Shown: positions 44,476 to 55,872, counted from the stretch's first letter. The stretch is DNA of 64,000 nucleotides from Diplolepis rosae (GCA_030998225.1 JAPYXD010000308.1:3234001-3298000); one strand, 5' to 3'. Notes: generated by a model not told the origin, from the sequence alone. Translations and numbers: made by a program.

Positions 44476-45455
44476 TTTCCATTGAGAAGAGATGTACATA
44501 AAAATTATGTTTGAAATTTACATTCTCAGTTTCATGTTAGAAATAATTTCATCTCAAGTTTTAGTAGCCTAATTATGAATAAAAACCTGTAAATTTCGCA
44601 GATAAAACCGGTAAATTCTGCAGATTAAATATAAAGATTATACAAATGGAAAATGTATTTTCTATGTGCGCAATCTATTAATTTTACAAATACAGTTAGT
44701 CAGTTTACGGGCTATGTCGTATATTCTGCAGATTATAAATGTATGTTCTATATATTCTATCTGTTTTTGTACAAATACAATTAGTAAATTATATAGATAT
44801 AATTGCGTTTTATACAGATTACATCTGTATATTCTACAGTTTTGAAAACTATAATTTCAGTAGACTAAATCCTTTGTATATATACCAGTAGTAAATTTTT
44901 TGTATGCGAAACTTTTAAAATAAATGTCTTGTTGTTTGGAATCTGAGAAAATTATTGTAGTGTCAAAACTATTGTTTAACTACAAACATACTCATTCTGC
45001 GACTATATGCAGCAAAATTAAAGTATTTGGTTCATCTTGTTACATTGTAAAAAATTTTTAAAACTCCGAAACAAATCTTTATGCTTAATCCAAAGTCTAT
45101 AAATTTTTAATGTCTTTAATCGAATCATTAAGTGAAAGATTTTCAAGCTCTAGAGATCAATCACTTTAATAAGACATTTCAAATTTTCCCGAAATTTTAC
45201 AAAATCTTATAAATATTTATTTTAGGCCATTTTTGTTTTGAAATATTCGAGAAATACGTGTAATTATTTTAATTAAGTACTTTGAAAACTTTTGCAATTG
45301 TCTGATCTGGCAAATTTGTGGAGGTTAGGTTTATAATATGTATATCATTCTCAAGTCTGAAGTGTTTTTAAATTTTTAAATTTTGTATTTCATTTTTCAA
45401 TTGATTTAAAATATTGAAAATTTAGAATAATACTTATTATATTTATTATAAATTT

Positions 45456-47901
45456 TTCAGTTAGTCAACATGTATTTTAATGATATTTTCGTAAAGAAGC
45501 ATGAAAACTAAAAAATTTGTGATTTATAATAACAGTTTATTTATATTTTAAACATTCTTTTGCATAAGTACTGTCTTAAATTTTCATTAAATTAAATATT
45601 AAATATTTATAATATTTTCAATGAAAATCGAGCATATATATGCACGGAGAAAAATAGTTGAAGTAATTTTACTCAACTCTGTCGATTAAACTTGGGACAT
45701 AAGGACATTAGAACATCTATTAAATCCTAGTCGGGTAAAATGAATTTGATATATACCATATTCACCCAAAGTGAGTAACAATAAGCGTTACATAGGGAAT
45801 AGTAAGGAGTTGAGTAAAACGTTATCGACGACAGGGCACCAACATGCGTCAGTGATTTAACATGAAATGTATAAGTATATCACCGACGCTTGAGGTGCTT
45901 CAAACCGTAGTTGGGTAAAATGAGCATCGGGTGTATTATTTGAACTGGCAATGGTATGGTTCTCTTAAACATAAAAAAATTCTTACCTCGAGCCTGCCGA
46001 TAGTCATCCGGTAAATACATAAACAACATACAAATTCATTCACACCATCCAGACGTAACCAATCACATTTCAAATCACAAATACACTTTAACATATAACC
46101 TTACATATATAAATCTAATAACTACACACTTATATATAGTAGGATACGCTTTAGTCGAATCACGCACACGCTTGCTTACAATGCTGAGATATAAAACTTG
46201 GAACTTTCATATATAGTGACTGCCTGAGTTATTCAGAGCTTGTGAGAGTAAGTGCCGTCAATAAAATTTTTGAGCCTTACTCAAGTAAAAATAAATCAAC
46301 TTTTTTCATAAATGATTAATAAAATATTTTTAAAAATTAATATAATTAATCAATTATTATAACTATGATGATTAATATATATAATATAATTATTAAATTA
46401 CATTTAGTATACATTTTTATTATACGACGTATGAAGTTTAGTGAAACTAAATTTTCAAATGTACATTAAAAAATTGCATTATTATTAAGAAGTATTTTGT
46501 ATAAAAACATTTAAAAGAAGGTTCTTTCATTTTCTGTGTTTTATATTTTCAAAATATGGATTTTACGTTTGCGAATTCCAAATTATTATTCTGCCTGAGT
46601 AATTTATGTGATATTTCATATTTTATGTAATACACTTATCGACTTTTTCTTGTTAAAATTTTCATAATATCAATTTAATTTTAAGAATTTAAGTTTTTGG
46701 AATTAAAAATTTTTTATGTGTGCCCAAGGCGCAGATTACTTTCATTCGTTCCTGCGTGATTGGATGTAGCTGTTGGAATATATCTTGCGATTCACGGTTT
46801 ACTCAACTCTCGATTGAAGCGTAGAGTAGAATGAACGGAAAGCTCTACTATTTTTGTGATTTAATAAAATATTGGTTTTTTATAGTTATACTACGAGTAA
46901 TAGTATATATATTTAAAAAATTTTAATGCACGCTTTCATGCTTCACCCTACGCTTCTGAATTTTACTCAACTTTGATTCATTTTTGAACATTTAATATAT
47001 CACAAATAAATACAATGATACTAAATAACTTCTAACTTATCCTTATGTCCCAAATTTGATCGGAAGTTGAGTAAAATTACTTCAACTATTTTTCTCCGTG
47101 AGAAATAATAAAAACCACTACTTTGAGAGGAAAACTTATTAATATAACTACAAGTTCTTTTATAAAAACTTTACGAAACTATTAATGGCTTTAAATTGTT
47201 ATATCAGTATAGGGATAAACAATATTGAAAAAAAAATTGCCCCAACTTTTTTTCTTATCGCTTCTTATCAAATTTTAAAAAATTATGCGATTCTAATGAA
47301 TTACAAATCATTTTTTCAAGAAAAACATTCCCTACAACTTAATCATTTACAGTTTTCGAAAATGGATAAATTATTATCAAATTCAGCAATTTGTTTATAA
47401 AAATTTCATTTTGAAAAATGTCTTTTCTGTTGTTTCAGCCATTAAAGAAATTATTTTTAAAAATCAGAAACGGTGAAGTTGTGGAAAATCTTTTCTTTGA
47501 AAAAATTATTCCTGGTTTATTAGACTCGCATAATTTTTAAAAATTTGGTACGAAGCAACAAGGAAAAAAGGTGGGTCAAATTTTTTTTCAATATTGTTTA
47601 TCCCTATACTGATATAAGAATTTTAAGTCATTAATAGTTTTGCAAAGTTTTTACTAAAAAACTTGTAGTTATATTAATAAGTTTTCCTCTCAAAGTTGTG
47701 GTCTTTATTATGTCATATATATGCTCTATTTTCATTGAAAATATTATTAATATTTAATATTTAATTTAATGAAAATTTGACGAAAGTACTTATGCAAAAG
47801 AAAGTTTAAAATATGAATAGACTGTTATTATAAATTACAAATTTCTTAGTTTTCATTCTTCTTTACGAAAATGTCATTAAAATACATGTTGACTAACTGA
47901 A
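45456..47901. mobile_element. Foldback element, left arm interrupted by another element
   Basis: The left arm 45456-45642 plus 47101-47241 pairs with the right arm 47580-47901 (shared ends TTCAGTTAGTCAACATG). The loop is about 340 bp. The insertion 45643-47100 splits the left arm only, so the right arm shows the site before insertion. A 71-codon ORF near 47185 has no recognisable domain. Confidence 0.78.
45643..47100. mobile_element. 1458-bp CACGGAG-ended inverted-repeat element, no visible TSD
   Basis: About 60-bp terminal inverted repeats begin CACGGAGAAAAATAGTTGAA; the right end is the complement, ending at 47100. The interior is AT-rich without transposase. The termini resemble 8262-8800. 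Comparison with the intact arm of the host foldback gives junctions ..CATATATATG|element|AGAAATAATAAA.. against an empty site ..CATATATATGACATAATAAA.. No duplicated bases are seen. Confidence 0.8.
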
Positions 47902-47904
47902 TAT

Positions 47905-48570
47905 TGAAGGCCGGCCATGGAAGCACCCATTCGCCGGCGTTCAACGCTGCATCTCCTGGGAATTAGTCCGGTCGGGGTGGTGACGTCCTCGGCCAGGGAT
48001 GTCGGGGCCAGGGTCAGTTAGGGGCACCTGAAGCTGAGTCTCAGCCCATGTTGAAAGCCAACCATGGGAGCACCCATTCGTCGGCGTTCAACGCGGCATC
48101 TCCTGAGGATTAGTCCGGTCGGGGAGTGACGTTATCGCCCAGGAATATCGGGGCCAGGGTCAGTCAGGGGCACCTGAAACTAGGCGCGTGCTCACACCGA
48201 GAGCTGGCCATTGGAGCACCCATTCGTCAACGCTCGGTCCGGTTCCACCAGGTATGGAAGTCGGATGGTACTGAAGATACCTTCCTGTGGGAGTACCCAT
48301 CAGGAAAGGCAACTCCTTTCCATCCGTCCAGTGCGACGCTCCGGTGTGATCCAGCTCTCCGCCCGGGCGAACTGCCCTTTCTCAGCTCTCAGGCCTCACC
48401 TTTATACCCGTCCGTGCGTGGTGAGGGAAGGTGGAGAATAGTAGGTCACGCTGCTGCGCGCGCTGGTCGGTACGCTAGTGGGGAAGAACGTAACTGAGCG
48501 TACAGCCGTGTACAGCCCGTCACACTTGTACAAAGGTTACAACTTCCTTTATCTCGGTGTTCCTTCTCGA
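47905..48570 (+). repeat. GC-rich tandem repeats, about 145 bp, at end of insertion
   Basis: Copies near 47905-48050, 48050-48185 and a partial one from 48196 share GGAGCACCCATTCGTCGGCG, ATTAGTCCGGTCGGGG and GGGGCCAGGGTCAGT. A unique GC-rich stretch follows to 48570. Resembles untranslated sequence of an unidentified retroelement. ORFs of 76-123 codons follow the repeats and have no recognisable domain. Confidence 0.65.
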
Positions 48571-49160
48571 TAGGAGCTTTAAATAATCTCAAAACAACGG
48601 TGAATGGTACGGTTTCCATAACTTTCAAATCGGTTTATAATGAGTATAAACGTACCCTTAACTTTTTGGTAGTTCCTAACATTACAGATCTTGTTCCGAA
48701 TGAAGTTATAGCACGAGAACATCTTCCAATTCCTAAAACCATCTTACTTGAAGATCCTAATTTTTATATCTCTAACACAGTTGATATACTTATTGGCGCA
48801 GGGGCGAGCTTGTCCCTGTTTTCTATAGGTTCCATAAATTTGTCACAAAATGGTAAAGACCTGTATTTACAAAAAACTCGTTTAGGTTGGGTAATTGGTG
48901 GAGGTTTAGATCTCACAAAACATTCCCAAACGTCAAAATTATCTAACTGCTTAGTAACCGACTTAAAAACGCTAATTGAAAAATTCTGGTCAGTAGAAGA
49001 AGTACCATGTCAATCAGCTCTTTCTCAGGAAGAGATCGAGTGTGGGGCACATTTTAAACAACACGTGACTCGAGATAAGGATGGTCGGTATATAGTAGCG
49101 TTACCATTCAGAACGCCAATGAAAACATTGGGCGGATCCAAACAAGCCGCGTGAAAAAGA
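48571..49160 (+). pseudogene. BEL-2 protease C-terminal part and spacer
   Basis: Resumes BEL-2 coding after the first insertion block. It has ALNNLKTTVNGTVSITF, LNFLVVPNITDLVPN, VDILIGAGASLSLFSIG, TRLGWVIGG and RDKDGRYIVALPFR. This is the second half of the DUF1758-type protease domain plus the link to RT. The active-site Asp segment that should precede it is missing, lost or displaced at the insertion (39475-48570). The frame runs to a TGA near 49152 just before the RT segment. Confidence 0.8.
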
Positions 49161-49784
49161 TTGAGCAGATCACAAAAAAGATTTAATAGGGATGCGGATT
49201 TTAAGAAACAATACAGCGGGGTCATTCAAGAGTATTTGCAATTAAACCACATGTCCTTATCGAATTCAACTCAAGACAATGAAGGTTTTTATTTGCCACA
49301 TAACAGTATCATAAAAAATTTAAGCAGTGCTACCAAATTAAGAGTAGTTTTTGATGCTTCAGCTAAGAGCACTTCGGGGGTCTCTCTAAACGAAATCCTA
49401 ATGGTTGGGCCTACAATACAAGACGATATTTTTTCTTTATTAATTCGTTTTCACTGTCATAATTACGTACTAATAGCTGACATTGAAAAAATGTACGGGC
49501 AATTTTTAATCCGTGAAGAAGATTGCAAATACCGAAGGATTTTGTGGCCTGAAAATGGTGAAATAGAAGAATATTTTTTAAAGACAGTTACTTTAGATTT
49601 TGATCCACCATCCTTATTAGCAATACGGTGTCTACATCAATTAGTAGAAGACGAAGGTCATGGTTTTCGCTCAGCGGCAAAAATATTAAAAAGGGATTTA
49701 TATGTTGACAACTTAATAACGGGTACTTCTACATGTAAAGAATCAAATGAAATTCATGATCAAATGACTCAACTCTTGAATTGA
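49161..49784 (+). pseudogene. BEL-2 reverse transcriptase, catalytic YVDN
   Basis: BEL RT palm: LRVVFDASAKSTSGVSLNEI, NYVLIADIEKMYGQFLI (first Asp kept) and YRRILWPENG. The catalytic box reads DLYVDNLITG at 49701-49712, where BEL-1 and the family have YVDD. The second Asp of the box is changed to Asn, which should abolish polymerisation. The segment stops at 49782-49784 (TGA) and coding resumes 12 bp later in another frame. It belongs with the frames before and after; no separate gene start is implied. Confidence 0.85.
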
Positions 49785-49796
49785 GCTCAACTAAAC

Positions 49797-50640
49797 ATGC
49801 GGCAATGGGCTTCGGATGAGCCTAGCATACTGGAAGGCGTGAATGATAAAAGTCTCGATAAAGATTTTAAAATAAACAAAGATTATGTAACAAAAACTCT
49901 CGGTTTATATTGTAAGGCTCGAAATGATTCTTTCGTTTATTTAATTAAAGAACCTGAAAGTTACAAAGGGGTCACAAAAAGAGTTATTTTAACAGAAATA
50001 CCAAAATTATTTGATCCTCTAGGTTCTCTCGGTCCAATAATTTTATGTGCAAAATTAATCATGCAAGAACTATGGCAATCTAAAATTACATGGGATGAAT
50101 CAGTACCTTCGTCTATTCATTATAATTGGACTAATTTTTGTAAACAATTAGAAGTAATAAATAATGTTCCATTTCCTAGAAAGGTAAAGATTAACAATAC
50201 AAAAAGAATACAATTGCATGGCTTCTGCGGTGCTAGAGAGAAAGGATACGAGGCTCGCGTTTACGTTCGTGCCGATAGCGATGATGGACAGATTCATTTT
50301 TTTCTTTTATGTTCTAAGTCTCGTGTTGCTCCTTTAAAAAGGTTAACCATACCTCATTTAGAATTATGCGGAGCCTTATTATTGACTAACTTGTTTCAAA
50401 TGGTCAAAAATTCTCTTCGTATTAAAATCGATGCAACAACCTTTTGGACCGATTCAGAAATTGCATTGCATTGGATACGAGCGAGTCGCAATACGTTAAA
50501 AACTTTTGTGTCAAATAGAATTTCTGTGATACAAGAAAATAAAATACAGAACGCTGGCGTCATGTTCCCTCTAAAAACAATCCTGCCTTCTGTTTTAGAT
50601 TATTATCTAAATATCGCCAGCATAAAGGTTTTTTAAAAAC
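49797..50640 (+). pseudogene. BEL-2 connection and RNase H region
   Basis: Peptidase_A17-type block with VTKTLGL, PKLFDPLGSLGPIILCAKLI and MQELWQSKITWD. It is followed by RNase H: IQLHGFCGAREKGYEARVYV, where the usual DAS (catalytic Asp) is GAR, then SKSRVAPLKRLTIPHLELC and FWTDSEIALHWI. The catalytic Asp change and the frame break at 50636 mean loss of activity. Compare the intact FCDASERAYGA in BEL-1. Confidence 0.82.
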
Positions 50641-51297
50641 TATAGAGCTGAAGCACTCAGAGACAGGTATTATCCGCCTTGTCCAAAAATCTTGTTTCTA
50701 CAAAGAAATTGAAGGTATAATAAACGGTCATTCATTGAGTAAAAAGAGTAAAATCTACAATTTAGTTCCCTTCATATGCGAAGACGGACTATTGCGCGTT
50801 CGAGGTCGTCTAAAGAATTCTGAGCTATCTTTCAACAAACGACACCCTATCATTTTGTCGAAATCAAACTTCTTAACAAATCTGATAATTAAATATTACC
50901 ATTCTTATTTCTATCATGCTGGGGTACAAACTACTTTGTATACTATGCATGAAAAATTCTGGTCTATTGACGCAAGGAATCAAATCAAGAAAATTATACG
51001 CAAGTGTATAGATTGTTTTCGTGCCAAACCGATTTTAGCTCATTCTAAGATGGGTAATTTACTGGGTGTACGCGTAATTGAAACGATACCGTTTAACTGT
51101 GTTGGTGTAGACTACTGCGGTCCATTCTATTTAAAGGAACGAAAATATAGAAACCGAAAAAAATCAAGGTTTATGTATCTGGTTTTATCTGTATGGCGAT
51201 AAAGGCAATTCATTTCGAAGTAGTAAGCGATTTGAGTACGGAAGGGTTTTTAGGGACTTTGCAACCTTTTATGTCTCGGCGTGGAAAACCACAATAT
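50640..51297 (+). pseudogene. BEL-2 integrase, zinc-binding and first catalytic part
   Basis: The open frame 50735-51202 has the H-H-C-C zinc region (HSYFYHAGVQTTLY, then KCIDCFRAKP) and the first catalytic Asp in NCVGVDYCGPFY, the block BEL-1 has lost. After one frame change near 51195 it continues AIKAIHFEVVSDLSTEGF and PFMSRRGKPQY. There the foldback 51298-53124 is inserted. Confidence 0.82.
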
Positions 51298-53124
51298 GGG
51301 GAAAAATTCGTCAAGTGTACCCGCCTAAAAACTTTTTGTCTCCGATTTCCTTGAAAGTCTGCGAAATTATTGTCCTAGTGAACCTCTTTTAATATCCCTA
51401 AGAGAACGTCGCTAGTACGACTAGTTGTCAGTATACAGGGGCTCAAATTTTCAACCTTTTACCGCGCACGCTGATACTCAATTAACCATAACTTCTACAA
51501 AAGTTATCCAAATTAATTTTTTTATGAAGGTCTTGGAAACGTTTTTTTCATCAGCTTTACGCTGGAAGCAATCGTTTTAGATACAAAAAATTATTTGAAC
51601 TTCTTTCTTTAATTTAACATATTTTTGAGTTTTTCTCCAATTGCAGCCGTCAATTATTGTTCCAAAATTATGTTTAAAAAAAGGTTGATTTTTTCCCTTC
51701 AAAATGAGCCATGGTCGAAAGTGGGGCGAGAGAAATTGGTGGATGGCGCGCGGTTTCTGCGTTGCAGTGCAGCTAGGCGCAACGATCACGACGTACCGTC
51801 CATTGGGAACTTATTTAATTGTACTGTGTATAATTTGTTCGCAAAATTGTTATTTTTGGCTGGTACGAAATTAAAAATAAAAATTAATTTGTAATTCGGG
51901 GTGATTTTTTAGTGTGAGTCCGCTCGCCTCTCACATCGAAAATTGAGTCAAATAATTTACTTATTATAGTGCATGTTCACTTCTCTTTCTTCTTTGCCTC
52001 ACAGATTTTTTCGGGAAAACATCACATTCTGATGATGAAGAATAGTTTCTCAACATAAGAGTTAATTCAGCAGAGCGAACGAAAGAGTGATATTTTTGTG
52101 TACCGGGCACTGTGTTTGATGATGCAAATCTACTCTTAAGTTCTTGAGCTGTGATAGCGTGATTTTCTTTAGGAAGCCTGCGGTGCTTTAGAATGTTGTC
52201 CTTTTTATAATAAATTAACACTGTAAAAATGGTAGCTTGATCATTGTTCCAATGAAATGACTGAGCTGCATTCTGGACTACAAAGGCATAGTTTTCTGCG
52301 AAAAACACAAAAATATCACTCTTTCGTTCCCGCTGCTGAATTAACTCTCATGTTGAGAAAATATTCGTCATCATTAGAATGTGATGTTTTCCCGAAAAAA
52401 ACTGTGAGGCAATGGAGAAAGAGAAGTGCACATACACTGCAATAAGCAAATTATTTGACTCAATTTTCGATGTGAGAAGCGAGGGGACTCACACTAAAAA
52501 ATCACCCCGAATTACAAATTAATTTATATTTTCAATTTCTTACCAGCCAAAAATAACAGTTTTACGAACAAATTATAAAAAGTACAATTAAATAAGTTCC
52601 CAATGGACGGTACGTCGTGATCGTGGCGCCTAGCTGCACTGCGACGCAGAAACCGCGCGCAAGAAGTGTTATATATCTCCATCAATTTCTTTCGCCTCAC
52701 TTTCGACCACGGCTCATTTTAAAGGGAAAAAGTCAATCTTTTTTTTAAACTTAATTTTGAAACAAAAATTAACAGCCGCACTTGGAGAAAAACTCAAAAT
52801 TATGTTTAAAATTAAAAAATGAAGCTCAAATAATTTTTTGTATCTAAAACCATTGCTTTCAGCGTAAAGCTGATGAAAAGACGTTTTCAAGACCTCCATA
52901 AAAAATTAATTTGGATAAATTTTGTAGAAGTTATGGTTAATTGAGTATCAGCGTGCGCGGTAAAAGGTTGAAAATTCGAACCCCTATATACTGATAACCC
53001 GTCGTACTAGAGACGTTCTCTTAGGGATATTAAAAGAGGTTCACTAGGACAATAATTTCGCGGACTTGCAAGGAAATCGGAGACAAAAAGTTTTTAGGCG
53101 GGTATACTTGACGAATTTTGCCCC
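51298..53124. mobile_element. 1827-bp foldback element inserted in BEL-2 integrase
   Basis: The ends are GGGGAAAAATTCGTCAAG (51298) and the complement of GGGGCAAAATTCGTCAAG ending at 53124. The arms run inward for about 800 bp to a loop at about 52115-52295. Integrase homology gives the join CCACAATAT|element|ATATATATATATGGCGACAAT, so the site was an AT run, and duplication of TA or ATAT is likely, blurred by an expanded (AT)n. No full transposase; the loop carries a protein fragment (see 51964-52308). Confidence 0.82.
51964..52308 (-). pseudogene. Fragment of an uncharacterised transposon-associated protein
   Basis: A 114-codon minus ORF over the loop and one arm of the foldback. Its first 45 residues (ENYAFVVQNAAQSFHWNND, ATIFTVLIYYKKDN) recall a family of uncharacterised arthropod proteins often found near transposons (pattern NYSFVVQDAxQxxHWNNxQATxHP). 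The rest (KKSVRQRRKR) lies in the arm, and the inverted copy at 52257-52445 gives similar residues. Probably captured coding sequence; the family function is unknown to me. Confidence 0.45.
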
Positions 53125-53298
53125 ATATATATATATGGCGACAATGCTACTAATCTCCAGGGTGCTAGAAATGAACTACATAAGTTACATGTCATACTTA
53201 AATCTCAAAAATTCCAAAATGAAATATGCAATTTTTCTAGCAATAATGGCATTGACTTTCACTTTATTCCCCCATCATCTCGACATTTCGGAGGATTA
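53125..53298 (+). pseudogene. BEL-2 integrase, middle segment
   Basis: Resumes at (AT)n then GDNATNLQGARNELHKLHV (second catalytic Asp) and continues with IDFHFIPPSSRHFGG. It stops in the middle of GGLWEAG at the TTA-flanked insertion. It shows exactly where two later elements landed. Confidence 0.8.
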
Positions 53299-55285
53299 CA
53301 CAGGCACACAAAAAAAACCAAGTCTCTGATATTTGAACGCGACACATATGTTTCCATGTAATTTGATCCGCTGATCACGAATCCGCGGTCCAATTGACCC
53401 CATCACATCTGGGTCAAGGGCATTTGAAGGTCAAAATTGAACACACACATTTGAGTTGAAAAAAATGACTAATCTTTATGTTTTTTGGGTCGCTGAATAA
53501 TAATTCGAGGTCGGTTTGACCTCAAGTAGTAAATGTCAAGGTCATTTGAAGGTCAAACGTGTTTATTTTGGAAATAATGCATTTTTGACTGCAGATTCTG
53601 AAAGAACGGAAAATTTTACGTCCAAAACTGTATTTTTTAATTTTTTTAATATGATCCAAAGGTCATTTCAAGGTCATTATAAGTGGTGATGTGGAGAATC
53701 AATTTAATCACTACAAAAATACGAAAATATGATTTCCTTTACCTAAACTACTGTGTTAATATATTTTGGTGGTTGCTGGATCAGAATACGAGGTCTTTTT
53801 GACCCCATCACACCTGGGTCAATGGCATTTGAAGGTCGAAATTGGGAAAAATATCGTTTTAGTGGAATAAACTACTTATCATTATGTTTTTTGGTTCGCT
53901 GAATTCGAATTTGAGGTCGGTTTGATCTCAAGCTGTGAAGGTCAAGGTCATTTTAAGGTCAAACTTGTTTATTTTGAAAAGAAACTGCATTTTTGACTCC
54001 AGATTCTGAAAGAACGGAGTAGTATCTATCAGTAATACCTATCTTGTGTCAGCACCCAGGGCACCTCCACGTGGTGACGGCGGAAACGGCATTGTTTTTC
54101 TTGTTTGTTTTCGGCTAAGCCCTGGGGTGAAGGCATGACGCCGTCATGGCTGGCACAGGAAAGTCTACGATGCAGGGTCTTGGATGCCCAGTATCGGCGG
54201 TTGGTCAGGGTGAGCAAGCGGGCCCGCAATCATCGTCATCAAGTGACCGCAGCTCTTTACTAGTTGGTGACTTGGCTAATAAGGAGTATGATGCTACAAG
54301 AAGAATTGAAGATGCTGCAAGCCACTTTTGTGGCACTGATAAATAACAAAAGCGATGACTAAAAAACTATTGTAGCAAATATGATAAGAAACTATAAGTG
54401 TTTGGGATGTTTGATGAGTCACAAAGTTCATTTTATGGATGCTCATCTCAGCTATTTCCCTGATAACTTGGGAGATTACAGCGAAGAACAAGGGGAACGG
54501 TTCCATCAAGATCTGAAAGAGGCTGAAACTAGATGGCAAGGGAAATGGGACGTAAATATGTTGGCGGACTACTGTTGGTTACTGAAAAGAGATCGAGTGT
54601 CAGATGATGAAGAAGATGACGAGAGCGCAAAAAGAATTAGAAATCCGCTACACAGATCCTTCGAAAGTAAAAGAAAGCGTTATAGAAGAAAAAACAATAG
54701 CTAAGTCTCATATTTATAGTTCTTCAGAGATTCAGTTCTTTTTTTACCTTGATGGGGCGACCCTTATCTTGTCCTTGAGGAGACAGACGAACCTTGTATT
54801 CTGGTTCAACGATCACCAAAATATATTACCGCAATAGTTTAGGTGAAGGGAACCATATTTTCGTATTTTTGCAGTGATTAAATTGATTCTCCACATCACC
54901 ACTTATAATGACCTTGAAATGACCTTTGGATCATATTAAAAAAATTAAAAAATACAGTTTTGGACGTAAAATTTTCCGTTCTTTCAGAATCTGCAGTCAA
55001 AAATGCATTATTTCCAAAACAAACACGTTTGACCTTCAAATGACCTTGACCTTTACTACTTGAGGTCAAACCGACCTCGAATTATTATTCAGCGACCCAA
55101 AAAACATAAAGATTAGTCATTTTTTCAACTCAAATGTGTGTGTTCAATTTTGACCTTCAAATGCCCTTGACCCAGATGTGATGGGGTCAATTGGACCGCG
55201 GATTCGTGATCAGCGGATCAAATTACATGGGAACATATGTGTCGCGTTCAAATATCAGAGACTTGGTTTTTTTTGTGTGCCTGTG
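53299..55285. mobile_element. 1987-bp inverted-repeat element with TTA target duplication
   Basis: The ends CACAGGCACACAAAAAAAAC (53299) and its complement (to 55285) start inverted arms of about 450 bp. They are rich in GACCTTGACC/AAGGTCA-type motifs. The TTA at 53296-53298 and 55286-55288 flanks it. BEL integrase reads GGA GGA TTA | TTA TGG GAA, so removing the element plus one TTA restores the conserved GGLWEAG codons in frame. A 3-bp TTA duplication suggests PIF/Harbinger-like or CACTA-like integration. The left side has a second tandem copy of arm sequence (53770-54010). It carries the ORF at 54381-54704. Confidence 0.85.
54381..54704 (+). pseudogene. C-terminal part of an uncharacterised transposon protein
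   Basis: A 107-codon ORF with SHKVHFMDAHLSYFPDNLG, EEQGERFHQDLKEAETRWQG and VNMLADYCWLLKRD, then a basic tail. I recognise this as the C-terminal block of uncharacterised arthropod/cnidarian proteins that commonly belong to transposons (HSHLDxFPENLGxxSDEQGERFHQD, W-D-x-x-M-x-A-D-Y-C-W-x-L-K-R-D). Upstream codons to about 54240 are in other frames and partly match the preceding block (NHKxxNY), so the ORF is the tail of a broken gene. It lies between the arms of the TTA-flanked element. The upstream part of the same family is at 59400-60720, on the other strand. Confidence 0.6.
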
Positions 55286-55872
55286 TTATGGGAAGCAGGA
55301 GTAAGATCCTACAAGCATCATTTTAAACGAGTCGCCTCAAATACACTATTTACATTTGAAGAATTTTACACACTTCCTGTTGAAATAGAATCTTGAACTC
55401 GATACCACTGACTCCGATTTCATCGGATATAAAAGATCTTTCTGCTTTAACTCCAGGAAACTTTTAAGTAGGTGTCTCACTAACTAATTTACCTGAACCT
55501 GACTTATTGCCTTTACCTTCAAATCGATTATCAGCTTGGTAGCTGATTTCTAAAATACGTCAAGACTTTTGGAGGAGATGGAGGATTGAGTATTTGAACG
55601 AGTTGAACGTTCGTAAAAAATGGTGTAGCAGTACAGCGAACCCTAAAAACGGTATGCTGGTATTAGTGAAAAAAGATAACATTCCTTGCATGCAGTGGCC
55701 TTTAGCAAGAATTTATCAATTGCATCCAGGAAAGGATGGCGTTGTTAGAACTGTAACTTTAAAAACTGCTAATAGATTGATATAGAGACCTATGAGAAAA
55801 ATTACGGTGTTGCCTATACATTGCAAGAATGATTTGTGGAAGTTGATCGCAAAACTCTCAACAGGGGGAGCA
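55286..55872 (+). pseudogene. BEL-2 integrase end and DUF5641-like tail
   Basis: Continues LWEAGVRSYKHHFKRVASNT (third catalytic residue Glu) and LFTFEEFYTLPVEIES. After stops near 55395, DUF5641-type sequence follows in 55594-55785 (NGMLVLVKKDNIPCMQWPLARIYQLHPGKDGVVR). A G-rich polypurine tract (ACAGGGGGAG, 55861-55870) directly precedes the 3' LTR. Confidence 0.82.

Larger units (their letters stand above)
40374..45455 (+). mobile_element. Diverged second copy of the hAT-like foldback (left half), split by LINE
   Basis: It starts CAGTGTTCACAGACTGCG, then CCCACCACGTTCCC and CGCGGCGTGTCG, in the same order as 11112-11200. It continues 44476-45455 with segments that match 11780-13330 (for example CATGTTAGAAATAATTTCATC). 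The LINE 40930-44475 interrupts it. No right half with inverted arms is visible. The expected 8-bp duplication partner of GTACGTCG (40366-40373) was not found. Confidence 0.6.
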
